Part shown: in pieces, positions 1 to 8,593 of the stretch
Position numbering within the stretch: the stretch's first letter is position 1
Layout of the letters: each line of letters opens with the position of its first letter
Source of the DNA: Halomonas lysinitropha
GTDB taxonomy: Bacteria > Pseudomonadota > Gammaproteobacteria > Pseudomonadales > Halomonadaceae
Assembly (NCBI RefSeq): GCF_902500215.1
Contig: NZ_CABVOU010000039.1
Coordinates: 124,001 to 188,000 of the forward strand
Direction of reading: 5' to 3'
Length of the DNA: 64,000 bases
Translations under genes and position numbers: made by a program
Notes under the pieces: model-generated
The model's input: the letters and a program-made list of their open reading frames with translations, nothing else
Database searches by the model: none
Told to the model about the DNA's origin: nothing

Positions 1-256
1 GCTGTCAACGGGCGTTCGCGGGCGCATCCTCCCCGATTCGCTCCTCGAGGGCGAAGCCAACCTCTTGATCATGCCCAATCTGGACGCGGCGAACATTGCC
101 TTTTCCGCCCTCAAGGTGCTGGGCAACGGCGTGGCGGTGGGCCCCATCCTCCTGGGGGCCGCCAAGTCGGTTCAAGTGCTCAACCGAACGGTGACGGCGC
201 GGGGCATCACCAACATGAGCGCTTTCGCCGTGGTTGAGGCGCAGACCGATCGATAA
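1..256 (+). CDS. maeB: NADP-dependent malic enzyme, C-terminal end (partial)
   Basis: The reading frame is open from base 2 and stops with TAA at 254-256, so only the last 84 or so residues are present. They contain GEANLLIMPNLDAANI, then VGPILLGAA and a terminal NMSAFAVVEAQ. This matches the phosphotransacetylase-like regulatory domain that closes long MaeB-type malic enzymes; E. coli MaeB ends in a very similar VVEAQT string. The enzyme decarboxylates malate to pyruvate with NADP+. Stand-alone phosphate acetyltransferase shares this fold and is the main alternative. The stop lies 36 bases before aceE on the same strand, so the two could share a transcript that makes pyruvate and then consumes it. 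Confidence 0.8.
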   Translation, partial: LSTGVRGRILPDSLLEGEANLLIMPNLDAANIAFSALKVLGNGVAVGPILLGAAKSVQVLNRTVTARGITNMSAFAVVEAQTDR

Positions 257-292
257 CCAGAACCATTCCGACCCAACCGAGAGAGACGATCC

Positions 293-2962
293 ATGGCATT
301 CGAAAACTACAACGACTTTGATCCACTGGAAACCCGGGAATGGCAGGAAGCCGTCGACGTGGTGGTGGAGCGCGTGGGCCCCGAACGGGCCACCTACCTG
401 CTGCACAAGGCGGTGGAAGAGGCCTACCGGACCGGCGCCGAAGCGCCCGATACCACCCGCACGCCCTACTTGAACACCATCCCGCCCCACAAGGAGGCCA
501 AGCTGCCCGGTGACGAGGCGTTGCTGCAGCGGCTGATCTCCTATCTGCGCTGGAACGCCATGGCCATGGTGGTGCGTGCCAACAAGAAACCCGCCGAACC
601 CGGTGGGCATATCGCCAGCTACGCATCGTCGGCGGTGATGTACGAGGTGGGCTTCAACCACTTCTGGCATGCTCCCAGCGATAGCCACGGCGGCGACATC
701 ATCTACGTGCAGGGTCATTCCGCCCCGGGTTTCTACGCGCGGGCGTATCTGGAGGGGCGGCTTACCGAGGAGCAACTGGAGAACTTCCGCCTGGAAGTGG
801 ATGGCAAGGGGCTCTCCTCCTATCCCCACCCCTATCTGATGCCGGACTTCTGGCAGGTCTCCACCGTCTCCATGGGGCTGGGGCCGATCATGGCCATCTA
901 CCAGGCACGCTTCATGAAGTACCTCCACCACCGGGGGCTGGCCGACACCGAGGGACGCAAGGTCTGGGCGTTTCTGGGCGACGGCGAGATGGACGAGCCG
1001 CAGTCCCAGGGGGCCATCGCCCTGGCCACTCGAGAGAAGCTGGACAACCTGATCTTCGTGATCAACTGCAACCTGCAGCGTCTGGACGGCCCGGTGCGGG
1101 GCAACGGCAAGATCGTCCAGGAACTGGAAGGCAACTTCCGGGGAGCGGGGTGGAACGTCATCAAGTGCCTGTGGGGGGCGGGCTGGGACGAGCTGCTGGC
1201 CAAGGACACCCAGGGACTGTTGCGCAAGCGTATGGAAGAGTGCGTTGACGGCGAGTATCAGAACTTCAAGGTCAAGGGCGGCGGCTACATCCGCGAGCAC
1301 TTCTTCGGCAAGTATCCGGAGCTCAAGGAAATGGTCGCCCACCTGTCGGACGACGACATCTACTACAAGCTGGTACGTGGTGGCCACGACCCGCAGAAGG
1401 TCTATGCGGCCTATCACGCAGCGGTCAACACCAGCGACAAGCCCTCGGTGCTGCTGATGAAGACCGTCAAGGGCTACGGCATGGGCGAGGGCGGTGAGGG
1501 GCAGAACATCTCCCACCAGAAGAAGAAGCTGGGCGAGGATCATCTCAGGCACTTCAACAAGCGCTTCGACCTGCCCTTCAGTGACGAACAGGTCACCCAG
1601 GCGGCGTTCTTCAAGCCGCCCGAGGACAGCCCCGAAATGCAGTTTATGCACGAGAATCGCAAGGCTCTCGGGGGTTACCTGCCCCAGCGCCAGCGCAACG
1701 GCGACGTGCTCGAGGCGCCTCCGCTGGACATGTTCAAGCAGGTGCTGGCCGATACCGGCGAGCGCACCATGTCGACCACCATGGCCCTGGTGCGCATCAT
1801 GGTCGCCATGACCCGGAACAAGACCCTGGGTCCGCGGCTTACGCCGATCGTCTGCGACGAGTCGCGCACCTTCGGCATGGAGGGCATGTTCCGCCAGATC
1901 GGGATCTACGCGCCCGAAGGGCAGAAGTACGTGCCCATGGACGCCGACGAGATCATGCCCTACCGGGAGGACCAGAAGGGCCAAATCCTGCAGGAAGGCA
2001 TCAACGAGGACGGTGCCATGTCGTCGTGGATCGCGGCCGCCACGTCATACAGCAACCACGGGGTCACCATGATCCCCTTCTACGTCTACTACTCCATGTT
2101 CGGCTTCCAGCGCGTGGGCGACCTGGCCTGGGCGGCCGGGGACATGATGGCGCGGGGGTTCCTGATCGGTGGCACCTCGGGGCGCACCACCCTGAACGGC
2201 GAGGGCCTGCAGCACCAGGACGGCCACAGCCAGCTGTTTGCCCAGTTCATTCCCAACTGCATGTCCTATGACCCCACCTTTCACTACGAGGTGGCGGTGA
2301 TCGTGCGCGATGGCATGAAACGCATGTACGAGGACCAGGAAGACGTCTTCTACTACATCACCACGCTGAACGAGAACTACCATCATCCGGCGCTGCCCGA
2401 AGGGGCCGAGGACGACATCATCAAGGGCATGTACTCGTTCAGCAAGGCGGAGGCCAAGGGCAAGAGCCCGCGGGTTCAGCTGCTGGGCTGTGGCAGCATT
2501 CTCAACGAGGTGATTGCCGCGGTGGACCTGCTGCGCGACGACTGGGGCGTGGCGGCCGATGTCTGGAGTTGCCCGAGCTTCAACGAACTGGCCCGCGATG
2601 GCCATGCCGTGAAGCGCTGGAACCGGTTGCATCCCGGCAAGACCCTGCGCAAGAGCCATGTCGAGCAGTGCCTGGAAGGCAGCGAAGGACCGGTCATCGC
2701 CTCGACCGACTACATCCGGATGTTTGCCGAACAGATCCGTCCCTTTGTCCCGCGGCGTTACGAGGTGCTGGGTACCGACGGCTACGGGCGCTCCGACAGC
2801 CGAGAGGCCCTGCGCAGCCACTTCGAGGTCGATCGCTATTACGTCACCCTGACCGCGCTGCAGGCCCTGGTCGACGAGGGCAAGCTCAAGAGCGCCAAGG
2901 TCCGGGATGCCATCGCCAAATACGGCATCGATCCCGAAAAGCCCAACCCCCTGTACGCCTGA
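293..2962 (+). CDS. aceE: Pyruvate dehydrogenase E1 component, homodimeric type
   Basis: The 889-residue protein has the usual length of the AceE-type homodimeric E1. It decarboxylates pyruvate with thiamine diphosphate and acetylates the lipoyl groups of E2 in the cytosolic pyruvate dehydrogenase complex. The thiamine diphosphate motif begins at residue 229 (GDGEMDEP) and runs to INCNLQRLDG about 30 residues later. Further AceE-like stretches are GHSAPGFYARAYLEGRL and GGTSGRTTLNGEGLQHQDGH. The ATG at 293 follows a purine-rich GAGAGA. It is first in an aceE-aceF-lpdA run, 17 bases before the aceF start. No pdhR regulator gene lies upstream, unlike E. coli. Confidence 0.97.
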   Translation: MAFENYNDFDPLETREWQEAVDVVVERVGPERATYLLHKAVEEAYRTGAEAPDTTRTPYLNTIPPHKEAKLPGDEALLQRLISYLRWNAMAMVVRANKKPAEPGGHIASYASSAVMYEVGFNHFWHAPSDSHGGDIIYVQGHSAPGFYARAYLEGRLTEEQLENFRLEVDGKGLSSYPHPYLMPDFWQVSTVSMGLGPIMAIYQARFMKYLHHRGLADTEGRKVWAFLGDGEMDEPQSQGAIALATREKLDNLIFVINCNLQRLDGPVRGNGKIVQELEGNFRGAGWNVIKCLWGAGWDELLAKDTQGLLRKRMEECVDGEYQNFKVKGGGYIREHFFGKYPELKEMVAHLSDDDIYYKLVRGGHDPQKVYAAYHAAVNTSDKPSVLLMKTVKGYGMGEGGEGQNISHQKKKLGEDHLRHFNKRFDLPFSDEQVTQAAFFKPPEDSPEMQFMHENRKALGGYLPQRQRNGDVLEAPPLDMFKQVLADTGERTMSTTMALVRIMVAMTRNKTLGPRLTPIVCDESRTFGMEGMFRQIGIYAPEGQKYVPMDADEIMPYREDQKGQILQEGINEDGAMSSWIAAATSYSNHGVTMIPFYVYYSMFGFQRVGDLAWAAGDMMARGFLIGGTSGRTTLNGEGLQHQDGHSQLFAQFIPNCMSYDPTFHYEVAVIVRDGMKRMYEDQEDVFYYITTLNENYHHPALPEGAEDDIIKGMYSFSKAEAKGKSPRVQLLGCGSILNEVIAAVDLLRDDWGVAADVWSCPSFNELARDGHAVKRWNRLHPGKTLRKSHVEQCLEGSEGPVIASTDYIRMFAEQIRPFVPRRYEVLGTDGYGRSDSREALRSHFEVDRYYVTLTALQALVDEGKLKSAKVRDAIAKYGIDPEKPNPLYA

Positions 2963-2979
2963 GCCGGAGGAGAAGAACT

Positions 2980-4281
2980 GTGGCCATCCAAGAAATCAAG
3001 GTACCGGATATCGGCGACTTCACCGATGTCCCGATCATCGAAATCCACGTCCAGGCCGGCGACAGCGTTCAGGTCGAGGACCCGCTGATCACCGTGGAGT
3101 CCGACAAGGCCTCCATGGACGTGCCCGCGCCGATGGCGGGTACGGTCAAGGAGGTCAAGGTCAAGCTCGGCGATTCGGTCTCCGAAGGTTCGACGCTCGT
3201 GATGCTGGAGAGCGAGGCGGGAGCGGGAGACGCCGGAGCGAGCGAAAAGGCCGCGGCACCCGCCGGGGGAGACGAGAAAGCACCGCCACCGGCGGCGGCG
3301 CCCTCTGCTCCTGCGCCGTCTGCCCCTTCCACCGCAGCGCCGTCCGGCCCCATTGCGGATTTCAGCCGGGTTCACGCCAGCCCCTCGGCTCGTCGACTGG
3401 CCCGCGAGCTGGACGTGGACCTGAACCGCGTGCCGCCGACCGGCCTCAAAGGCCGGGTCACCCAGGAGGACATCCAGGCCTTCGCCAAGGGCGGCGCTCC
3501 CGCGGCACAGCCGGCCGCTGCCTCGCCATCGGGCGGTGGTGAGGGCATGGATCTGCTGCCCTGGCCGAAGGTCGATTTCAGCAAGTTCGGCCCGGTGGAG
3601 ACCAAGCCGCTGTCGCGTATCAAGAAGATCTCCGGCGCCAACCTGCATCGCAACTGGGTGAGGATTCCCCACGTCACCAACCATGACGAGGCGGATATCA
3701 CCGACCTGGAAGAATTCCGGGTGCAGTTCAACAAGGCCAACGAGAAGGCGGGCATCAAGGTCAGCATGCTGGCGTTCATGATCAAGGCGGCGGTCGCCTC
3801 CTTGAAGCAGTTTCCCGAGTTCAATGCCTCGCTGGACGGCGACAACCTGATCTACAAGCAGTACTACCACATCGGCTTTGCCGCCGACACGCCCAACGGC
3901 CTGGTGGTGCCGGTGATCCGCGACGCGGACCAGAAAGGGGTGGTCGAGATCGCACAGGAAATGGGCTCGCTGGCCAAGCTGGCCCGCGACGGCAAGCTCA
4001 AGCCCGATCAGATGCAGGGCGGCTGTTTCACCATTTCCTCGCTGGGCGGGATCGGCGGGATCTATTTCACGCCCATCATCAATGCCCCTGAGGTCGCCAT
4101 CATGGGCGTGTGTCGCTCCTACTGGAAGCAGGTCTCGCCGGACGGCAAGCAATCGGCCTGGCGCTTCATGCTGCCCCTGTCGCTGTCATGGGATCACCGG
4201 GTGATCGACGGCGCCGCCGCGGCACGCTTCAATGTGCATTTCGCCAACCTGCTCGCCGATATGCGGCGCATGATCATGTAA
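2980..4281 (+). CDS. aceF: Pyruvate dehydrogenase E2, dihydrolipoyl acetyltransferase
   Basis: E2 transfers the acetyl group from lipoyl-lysine to CoA and forms the core of the pyruvate dehydrogenase complex. I start it at the GTG at 2980, 9 bases after GGAGG at 2966-2970, giving 433 residues; the same frame is open further upstream inside aceE. One N-terminal lipoyl domain has its lysine in ESDKASMD (Lys43). An Ala/Pro/Ser-rich linker follows, then an E1/E3-binding domain at about 130-168 (HASPSARRLARELDVDLNRV), a second linker, and the catalytic domain ending in SWDHRVIDGA with His406 and Asp410. E. coli AceF carries three lipoyl domains; here there is one, and two more sit on E3. Confidence 0.96.
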   Translation: MAIQEIKVPDIGDFTDVPIIEIHVQAGDSVQVEDPLITVESDKASMDVPAPMAGTVKEVKVKLGDSVSEGSTLVMLESEAGAGDAGASEKAAAPAGGDEKAPPPAAAPSAPAPSAPSTAAPSGPIADFSRVHASPSARRLARELDVDLNRVPPTGLKGRVTQEDIQAFAKGGAPAAQPAAASPSGGGEGMDLLPWPKVDFSKFGPVETKPLSRIKKISGANLHRNWVRIPHVTNHDEADITDLEEFRVQFNKANEKAGIKVSMLAFMIKAAVASLKQFPEFNASLDGDNLIYKQYYHIGFAADTPNGLVVPVIRDADQKGVVEIAQEMGSLAKLARDGKLKPDQMQGGCFTISSLGGIGGIYFTPIINAPEVAIMGVCRSYWKQVSPDGKQSAWRFMLPLSLSWDHRVIDGAAAARFNVHFANLLADMRRMIM

Positions 4282-4295
4282 GGGGAAACGACACC

Positions 4296-6398
4296 ATGGC
4301 AACTGAAATCAAGGTTCCCGACATCGGTGATTTCCAGGATGTCGAGGTCATCGAGGTGCTGGTCGAGCCGGGCGATGCGATCGATATCGAAACCCCGCTG
4401 ATCACCCTGGAGACCGACAAGGCCTCCATGGACGTGCCGTCCCCGATGTCGGGCACGGTCGGAGAACTCAAGGTCCAGGCCTGCGACAAGGTCTCCGAAG
4501 GCTCGGTCATCATGATGCTGGAGCCGGCCGAGACTGGCCCCCGGGTGGCGGACCACGACCCGCATCCGGCGGTGCATGGAGAAGGGGTTGGCTCGGCGGC
4601 GCCCGGCGATGCCGGCGGTGGTTATGGCGGCGGCAGCCTGGAAGAGGTTCGGGTGCCCGATATCGGCGACTTCAGCGATGTACCGATCATCGAAGTGCTG
4701 GTGCGCGCCGGCGATACCATCCGCGCCGAGGACCCGCTGATCACCGTGGAGTCCGACAAGGCCTCGATGGACGTACCCGCGCCCAAGGCCGGCAAGGTCA
4801 CTGACGTGCTGGTGTCGGTCGGCGACAAGGTGTCGAAAGGTTCGTCGATCCTGATGCTGGAAGCGGAGGGAGAACCTTCCGCATCGCAACCCGCTCCCGC
4901 GCAGGGAGGCGGAGGGAAGGCCACTGCACCCGCCCCCCAGGCGGCCACCCATACCGGCGGTGCCGACATCGAGTGCGAGATGCTGGTGCTGGGCGCCGGC
5001 CCGGGCGGCTACTCGGCTGCCTTCCGGGCCGCCGATCTGGGCATGAAGACCGTGCTGGTGGAGCGCTATGCCAGCCTGGGCGGGGTGTGCCTGAACGTCG
5101 GCTGCATTCCCTCCAAGGCGCTGCTGCATGTCGCGGCGGTCACCGACTCGGCCAATGCCATGGCCGATCACGGCATCGCCTTCGGCAAGCCGAAAATCGA
5201 TCTCGACAAGCTGCGCGGCTGGAAGGAAAAGGTCGTCGGCAAGCTCACCGGTGGCCTGGCCGGCATGGCCAAGGCACGCAAGGTCGACGTCGTGCGCGGG
5301 GTGGGGACCTTCCTCGACCCGCACCACCTGGAAGTCGCCATGACTAGCGGTGACGGCAAGGCGCCGACCGGCGACAAGCAGGTGATCAAGTTCGGCCAGT
5401 GCATCATCGCCGCCGGTTCGCAGTCGGTGAGGTTGCCGTTCGTTCCCGACGACCCCCGGGTGGTCGATTCCACCGGCGCCCTGGAACTCACGAACATTCC
5501 CAAGCGCATGCTGGTCATCGGCGGCGGCATCATCGGCCTGGAGATGGCCACGGTCTATTCCAGCCTGGGCACCCGCATCGACGTGGTCGAGATGCTCGAC
5601 GGGCTGATGACCGGCGCCGACCGTGACCTGGTCAAGGTCTGGGAGAAGGTCAACACCCCGCGCTTCGACAAGGTGATGCTCAAGACCCGAACCACCGAGG
5701 TGAAAGCCCTGAAGAGTGGTCTCAAGGTCAGCTTCGAGGGCGATAACGCCCCGGCCGATCCGCAGACCTACGACATGATCCTGCAATCGGTCGGGCGCAC
5801 CCCCAACGGCAATAAGATCGGCGCCGAGAACGCCGGGGTGGCGGTCGACGAGCGCGGTTTCATCGCCACCGACAAGCAGATGCGCACCAACGTCGGGCAC
5901 ATCTTCGCCATCGGCGACATCATCGGCCAGCCGATGCTCGCCCACAAGGCGGTGCACGAGGCGCATGTCGCCGCCGAGGTCGCGGCTGGGCACAAGAGCG
6001 TCTTCGATGCCCGCCAGATTCCCTCGGTGGCCTACACCGACCCGGAGGTCGCCTGGGCCGGCAAGACCGAGGAGCAGTGCAAGGCCGAAGGCATCAAGTA
6101 CGGCAAGGCGGTGTTCCCCTGGGCAGCGTCCGGTCGGGCGATCGCCAACGGGCGCGACGAGGGCTTCACCAAGGTGATCTTCGACGAAGAGACCCACCGC
6201 ATCATCGGCGGGGCCATCGTCGGCACCCAGGCGGGCGACCTGATCAGCGAACTCTGCCTGGCCATCGAGATGGGCTGCGATCCCACCGACATCGGCAAGA
6301 CCATTCACCCGCATCCGACCCTGGGCGAATCGGTGGGCATGGCCGCCGAACTGTTCGAAGGGGTGTGCACCGATCTGCCGCCGCAGAAGAAGCGGTAG
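4296..6398 (+). CDS. lpdA: Dihydrolipoyl dehydrogenase (E3) with two N-terminal lipoyl domains
   Basis: This is the FAD enzyme that reoxidises dihydrolipoamide with NAD+ in the pyruvate dehydrogenase complex. The ATG at 4296 follows AAGGGGAAA and gives 700 residues, far above the roughly 475 of a plain E3. Lipoyl domain 1 has Lys42 in ETDKASMD. A Gly/His/Pro-rich linker leads to lipoyl domain 2 with its lysine near 155 in ESDKASMD. A second linker is followed by the E3 body from about residue 225: FAD-binding GAGPGGYSAAF, redox disulfide CLNVGC (Cys265 and Cys270), NAD-binding GGGIIGLEMA, and the catalytic HPTLGE with His673 and Glu678. It lies 14 bases after aceF. One lipoyl domain on E3 is known in several proteobacteria; two is notable. 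Confidence 0.95.
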   Translation: MATEIKVPDIGDFQDVEVIEVLVEPGDAIDIETPLITLETDKASMDVPSPMSGTVGELKVQACDKVSEGSVIMMLEPAETGPRVADHDPHPAVHGEGVGSAAPGDAGGGYGGGSLEEVRVPDIGDFSDVPIIEVLVRAGDTIRAEDPLITVESDKASMDVPAPKAGKVTDVLVSVGDKVSKGSSILMLEAEGEPSASQPAPAQGGGGKATAPAPQAATHTGGADIECEMLVLGAGPGGYSAAFRAADLGMKTVLVERYASLGGVCLNVGCIPSKALLHVAAVTDSANAMADHGIAFGKPKIDLDKLRGWKEKVVGKLTGGLAGMAKARKVDVVRGVGTFLDPHHLEVAMTSGDGKAPTGDKQVIKFGQCIIAAGSQSVRLPFVPDDPRVVDSTGALELTNIPKRMLVIGGGIIGLEMATVYSSLGTRIDVVEMLDGLMTGADRDLVKVWEKVNTPRFDKVMLKTRTTEVKALKSGLKVSFEGDNAPADPQTYDMILQSVGRTPNGNKIGAENAGVAVDERGFIATDKQMRTNVGHIFAIGDIIGQPMLAHKAVHEAHVAAEVAAGHKSVFDARQIPSVAYTDPEVAWAGKTEEQCKAEGIKYGKAVFPWAASGRAIANGRDEGFTKVIFDEETHRIIGGAIVGTQAGDLISELCLAIEMGCDPTDIGKTIHPHPTLGESVGMAAELFEGVCTDLPPQKKR

Positions 6399-6430
6399 TA
6401 GGAAAGCCATAGGCGGCTGACACCGCTACG

Positions 6431-6474
6431 CCTCCCCTGTCCAACAACCGGGTTGATGGGCAAGGGAGGGGTTT
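6431..6474 (+). terminator. Probable terminator of the aceEF-lpdA operon
   Basis: A long imperfect hairpin starts 32 bases after the lpdA stop. Its arms are CCTCCC, TGTCCA and CAAC on the left and GTTG, TGGGCA and GGGAGG on the right. They pair around a three-base loop with two internal mismatches and one G-T pair. GGTTTC follows, so the T tract is short. The next gene is on the opposite strand, and the hairpin may serve both directions. Confidence 0.6.
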
Positions 6475-6525
6475 CATTCGGGCTCGATCCTGGCTAATCC
6501 TCCGTGAGCCGATCCGAGCACTCGT

Positions 6526-6849
6526 TCACTTGCCGGCGCCGATGGTCAGTCGGAAGGTCTGCAGGCTGTCGAGTTCGAGGCGGGTTTCCTCGGAGAACAG
6601 CGGATGGCCGATCACACGGATGTCGAGGCTCGCCTCGGCACCGCCATAGCTCACCTCGGCACTGATCTGGGCGTCCTCGGTCACGGGTGCCATGGGCGGG
6701 AAGTCGATGCGCCTCACCTCCACGGCGGTGAGGCCGAGATCATCGAGTCGATGTTCAAGGGCACGCTTGATCTCCACACCGTAATAGAAGTAGAGCCCGC
6801 CATAGGCCAGGCCGGCCAGCAGGGCGAGGTAAAAGATGAAGCGGACCAT
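6526..6849 (-). CDS. Hypothetical membrane-anchored protein
   Basis: I do not recognise this 107-residue protein. It opens with one hydrophobic segment at about residues 4-20 (FIFYLALLAGLAYGGLYFYY) and continues as a polar domain of about 85 residues, predicted to face the periplasm. That domain has alternating beta-like stretches (AQISAEVSYGGAEASLDIRV) and ends in FRLTIGAGK. The ATG is preceded by a good purine stretch on the minus strand (AAGGAGACGGTC). It lies next to the gamma-glutamylcyclotransferase-like gene on the same strand with a 69-base gap, so co-transcription is possible. No catalytic motif is visible and no function is assigned. Confidence 0.7.
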   Translation of the reverse strand: MVRFIFYLALLAGLAYGGLYFYYGVEIKRALEHRLDDLGLTAVEVRRIDFPPMAPVTEDAQISAEVSYGGAEASLDIRVIGHPLFSEETRLELDSLQTFRLTIGAGK

Positions 6850-6918
6850 GACCGTCTCCTTGGTGACATTGCCAGTCAGGGGTTCCTGAGCGTCTGCCTT
6901 TATACCACGGCCCTGTGG

Positions 6919-7308
6919 CTAGCGGGGCTGCCATGCCCCTTCGCGAATCACCGGGCATCCGGCCACCGCATGGTTGTAGAGGTATAGCCAGGCGGGACCG
7001 AAGGCGGTGGTATGGATGACGCGCTCGTAGTCGCCATGCTTCGGTGTCCGCACCCGGTAGTCCTCCAGCCGATCCAGGTCTGCCAGCAGCCGGGCGCTGA
7101 CCTCGAATACCTCCACCACGATACCCCGGGAGGTCTCGGGCTTGGCGGCGGGATAGGGCCCGAGATCGTAGAGGGTGGCCGAGGTGAGAACGTCCGCGCC
7201 CAGGAAGGAGGCGCCTTCCAGCCAGTGGTGGTTGCGCAGCCCACGCTTGAGGGTGCCGTAGACGGCAACCAGCGGCGTGCGGGTAACGGCGAGGGCGGGA
7301 GTATGCAT
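6919..7308 (-). CDS. Gamma-glutamylcyclotransferase-like (GGCT/AIG2 fold) protein
   Basis: The 129-residue protein starts the GGCT-like fold with VAVYGTLKRGLRNHHWL, the YGTLK motif that forms the substrate pocket in this family. LDRLEDYRV later supplies the likely catalytic glutamate. The length fits single-domain YtfP/AIG2-like proteins. Family members cleave gamma-glutamyl compounds to 5-oxoproline or act on gamma-glutamylamines; the substrate here cannot be read from the sequence. It lies 77 bases from a glutathione S-transferase gene on the same strand, which suggests, without proof, a role in glutathione turnover. Confidence 0.85.
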   Translation of the reverse strand: MHTPALAVTRTPLVAVYGTLKRGLRNHHWLEGASFLGADVLTSATLYDLGPYPAAKPETSRGIVVEVFEVSARLLADLDRLEDYRVRTPKHGDYERVIHTTAFGPAWLYLYNHAVAGCPVIREGAWQPR

Positions 7309-7385
7309 GAAATAGGTGCTCCAGAGCGTGGTTATCTGGCGGTGGAGAGCATACCCCCGCCGCCTGGCTCGATGCTATGCCGTCG

Positions 7386-8060
7386 TCAGCTCGTCTCAGC
7401 TTTTGCCATGGCCGTTGCCGGTGAGACACCCTGGGCCACGGCGGTGTCATGCTGGACCTTCAGGGCCCGTTGGAAGGCCTCGCGTTTCTGGAGGCGTGTC
7501 CAGTAGTCGCTTACATTGGGCTTGAAGCGCTCGTCCAGCCCCAGTTGACTGGCCAGCAGCAGCGCATAGCCCACCGAGACATCGGCGGCGGTGAAGCGCT
7601 CGGCGCAGAGCCAGGGCCGTGACTCCAGGCGTGGCTCCAGGGTCCGCAGCCGGGAAAGGAACCAGCGGCTGTAGTCCTCCACCACCTGGGGCTGGCGGCG
7701 TTCCGGGGGTTCGAATTGGCCGTAGCGCAGCACCAGGGTCTGCGGGAAGGTCAGGGTCGACTCGCCGAAGTGCAGGAAGTTGAGGTAGTCAGCATAGGCC
7801 GAATCCTGGCTGGCCACGTCCAGCCCGGTCTCGGGATGGCGGGCGGCGAGATACTGGCAGATGGCCGCCGACTCGGTCATGCATACCTCGCCGTCGAGCA
7901 GGGCGGGCACCGTACCCAGCGGATTGACTGCCAGAAAGGCGTTGTCGTTAACGCGCGGCGGGAATTCGTGCAGGATCAGCTCATAGGGCACGTCCAGCTC
8001 CTCGAGCATCCAGAGGGGGCGGAAGGAGCGGGCGTTGACGCAGTGATGAAGACGGATCAT
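7386..8060 (-). CDS. Glutathione S-transferase family protein
   Basis: The 224-residue length is typical of a cytosolic GST. The N-terminal thioredoxin-like domain begins IRLHHCVNARSFRPLWMLEE and holds the glutathione-binding NPLGTVPAL (cis-proline) and TESAAICQYLA. The C-terminal helical domain contains FTAADVSVGYALL, the usual N-capping and aspartate region of the GST C-terminal domain. The protein should conjugate or reduce substrates with glutathione; its class is not clear. On the minus strand it precedes the GGCT-like gene. A divergent DUF503 gene starts 138 bases away. Confidence 0.9.
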   Translation of the reverse strand: MIRLHHCVNARSFRPLWMLEELDVPYELILHEFPPRVNDNAFLAVNPLGTVPALLDGEVCMTESAAICQYLAARHPETGLDVASQDSAYADYLNFLHFGESTLTFPQTLVLRYGQFEPPERRQPQVVEDYSRWFLSRLRTLEPRLESRPWLCAERFTAADVSVGYALLLASQLGLDERFKPNVSDYWTRLQKREAFQRALKVQHDTAVAQGVSPATAMAKAETS

Positions 8061-8197
8061 GGGGTCTCCTGAGGTAATCTTGATCCCTGTCGGGGCAGGC
8101 GATGGAGAAAGGCTACTATGCTGCCTTCAGCCTGGGTAGGCGTTGGGGGCACCAGCTGCCACCCTGGGAGATACCTTGAAGGCCAGAGGAGTCCTCC

Positions 8198-8479
8198 ATG
8201 CATATCGCCGTCCTTACTCTCAAGATTGCCCTGCCGGGCTGCGGCTCGTTGAAGGAGAAGCGCCAGCGCATGGGGGGCCTGCACGAGCGTTTCGGACGCT
8301 ACCCGTCGGTGGCGGTCTGCGAAAGCGGCGATCTCGACCGCCACGATGCCAGCGAGTGGACCTTCGTGGTGGTGGGCAGCGCCTCGCGGGAGGTGTCGTC
8401 GCTGTGCAGCGAGATCGAGGACAAGCTGCAGCGCACGGTCGACGGCCGAGTGCTGGATGCCACCCGGGAGATCCTCTGA
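8198..8479 (+). CDS. DUF503 (YlxP-like) protein
   Basis: The 93-residue protein begins MHIAVLTLKIALPGCGSLKE and continues KRQRMGGLHERFGRYPSVAV. The sequence LKEKRQ near residue 25 is the hallmark of the DUF503/YlxP family. In many bacteria such genes lie in the nusA-infB-rbfA cluster; this copy stands alone. The biochemical role of the family is not established. A GAGG element lies shortly before the ATG. It is divergent from the GST gene. Confidence 0.85.
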   Translation: MHIAVLTLKIALPGCGSLKEKRQRMGGLHERFGRYPSVAVCESGDLDRHDASEWTFVVVGSASREVSSLCSEIEDKLQRTVDGRVLDATREIL

Positions 8480-8593
8480 GCGTGACGCCCTCGGACTATT
8501 GCCATCCGCCGGGGCAACTGCGATAGCCTGAGGATACGTCCTGACCCCTTGGGCAACATTCATTTGTGCAACGCCAGACCGGGAGATCATCGC

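Noticed and set aside
5..1984. 659-codon open frame on the minus strand over aceE
   Set aside because: Antisense to a clear gene; it arises from G/C-rich third positions and has no family motif.
4194..6410. 738-codon minus-strand frame over lpdA
   Set aside because: Shadow of lpdA; the mirrored protein is low-complexity Ala/Gly/Arg/His with no domain.
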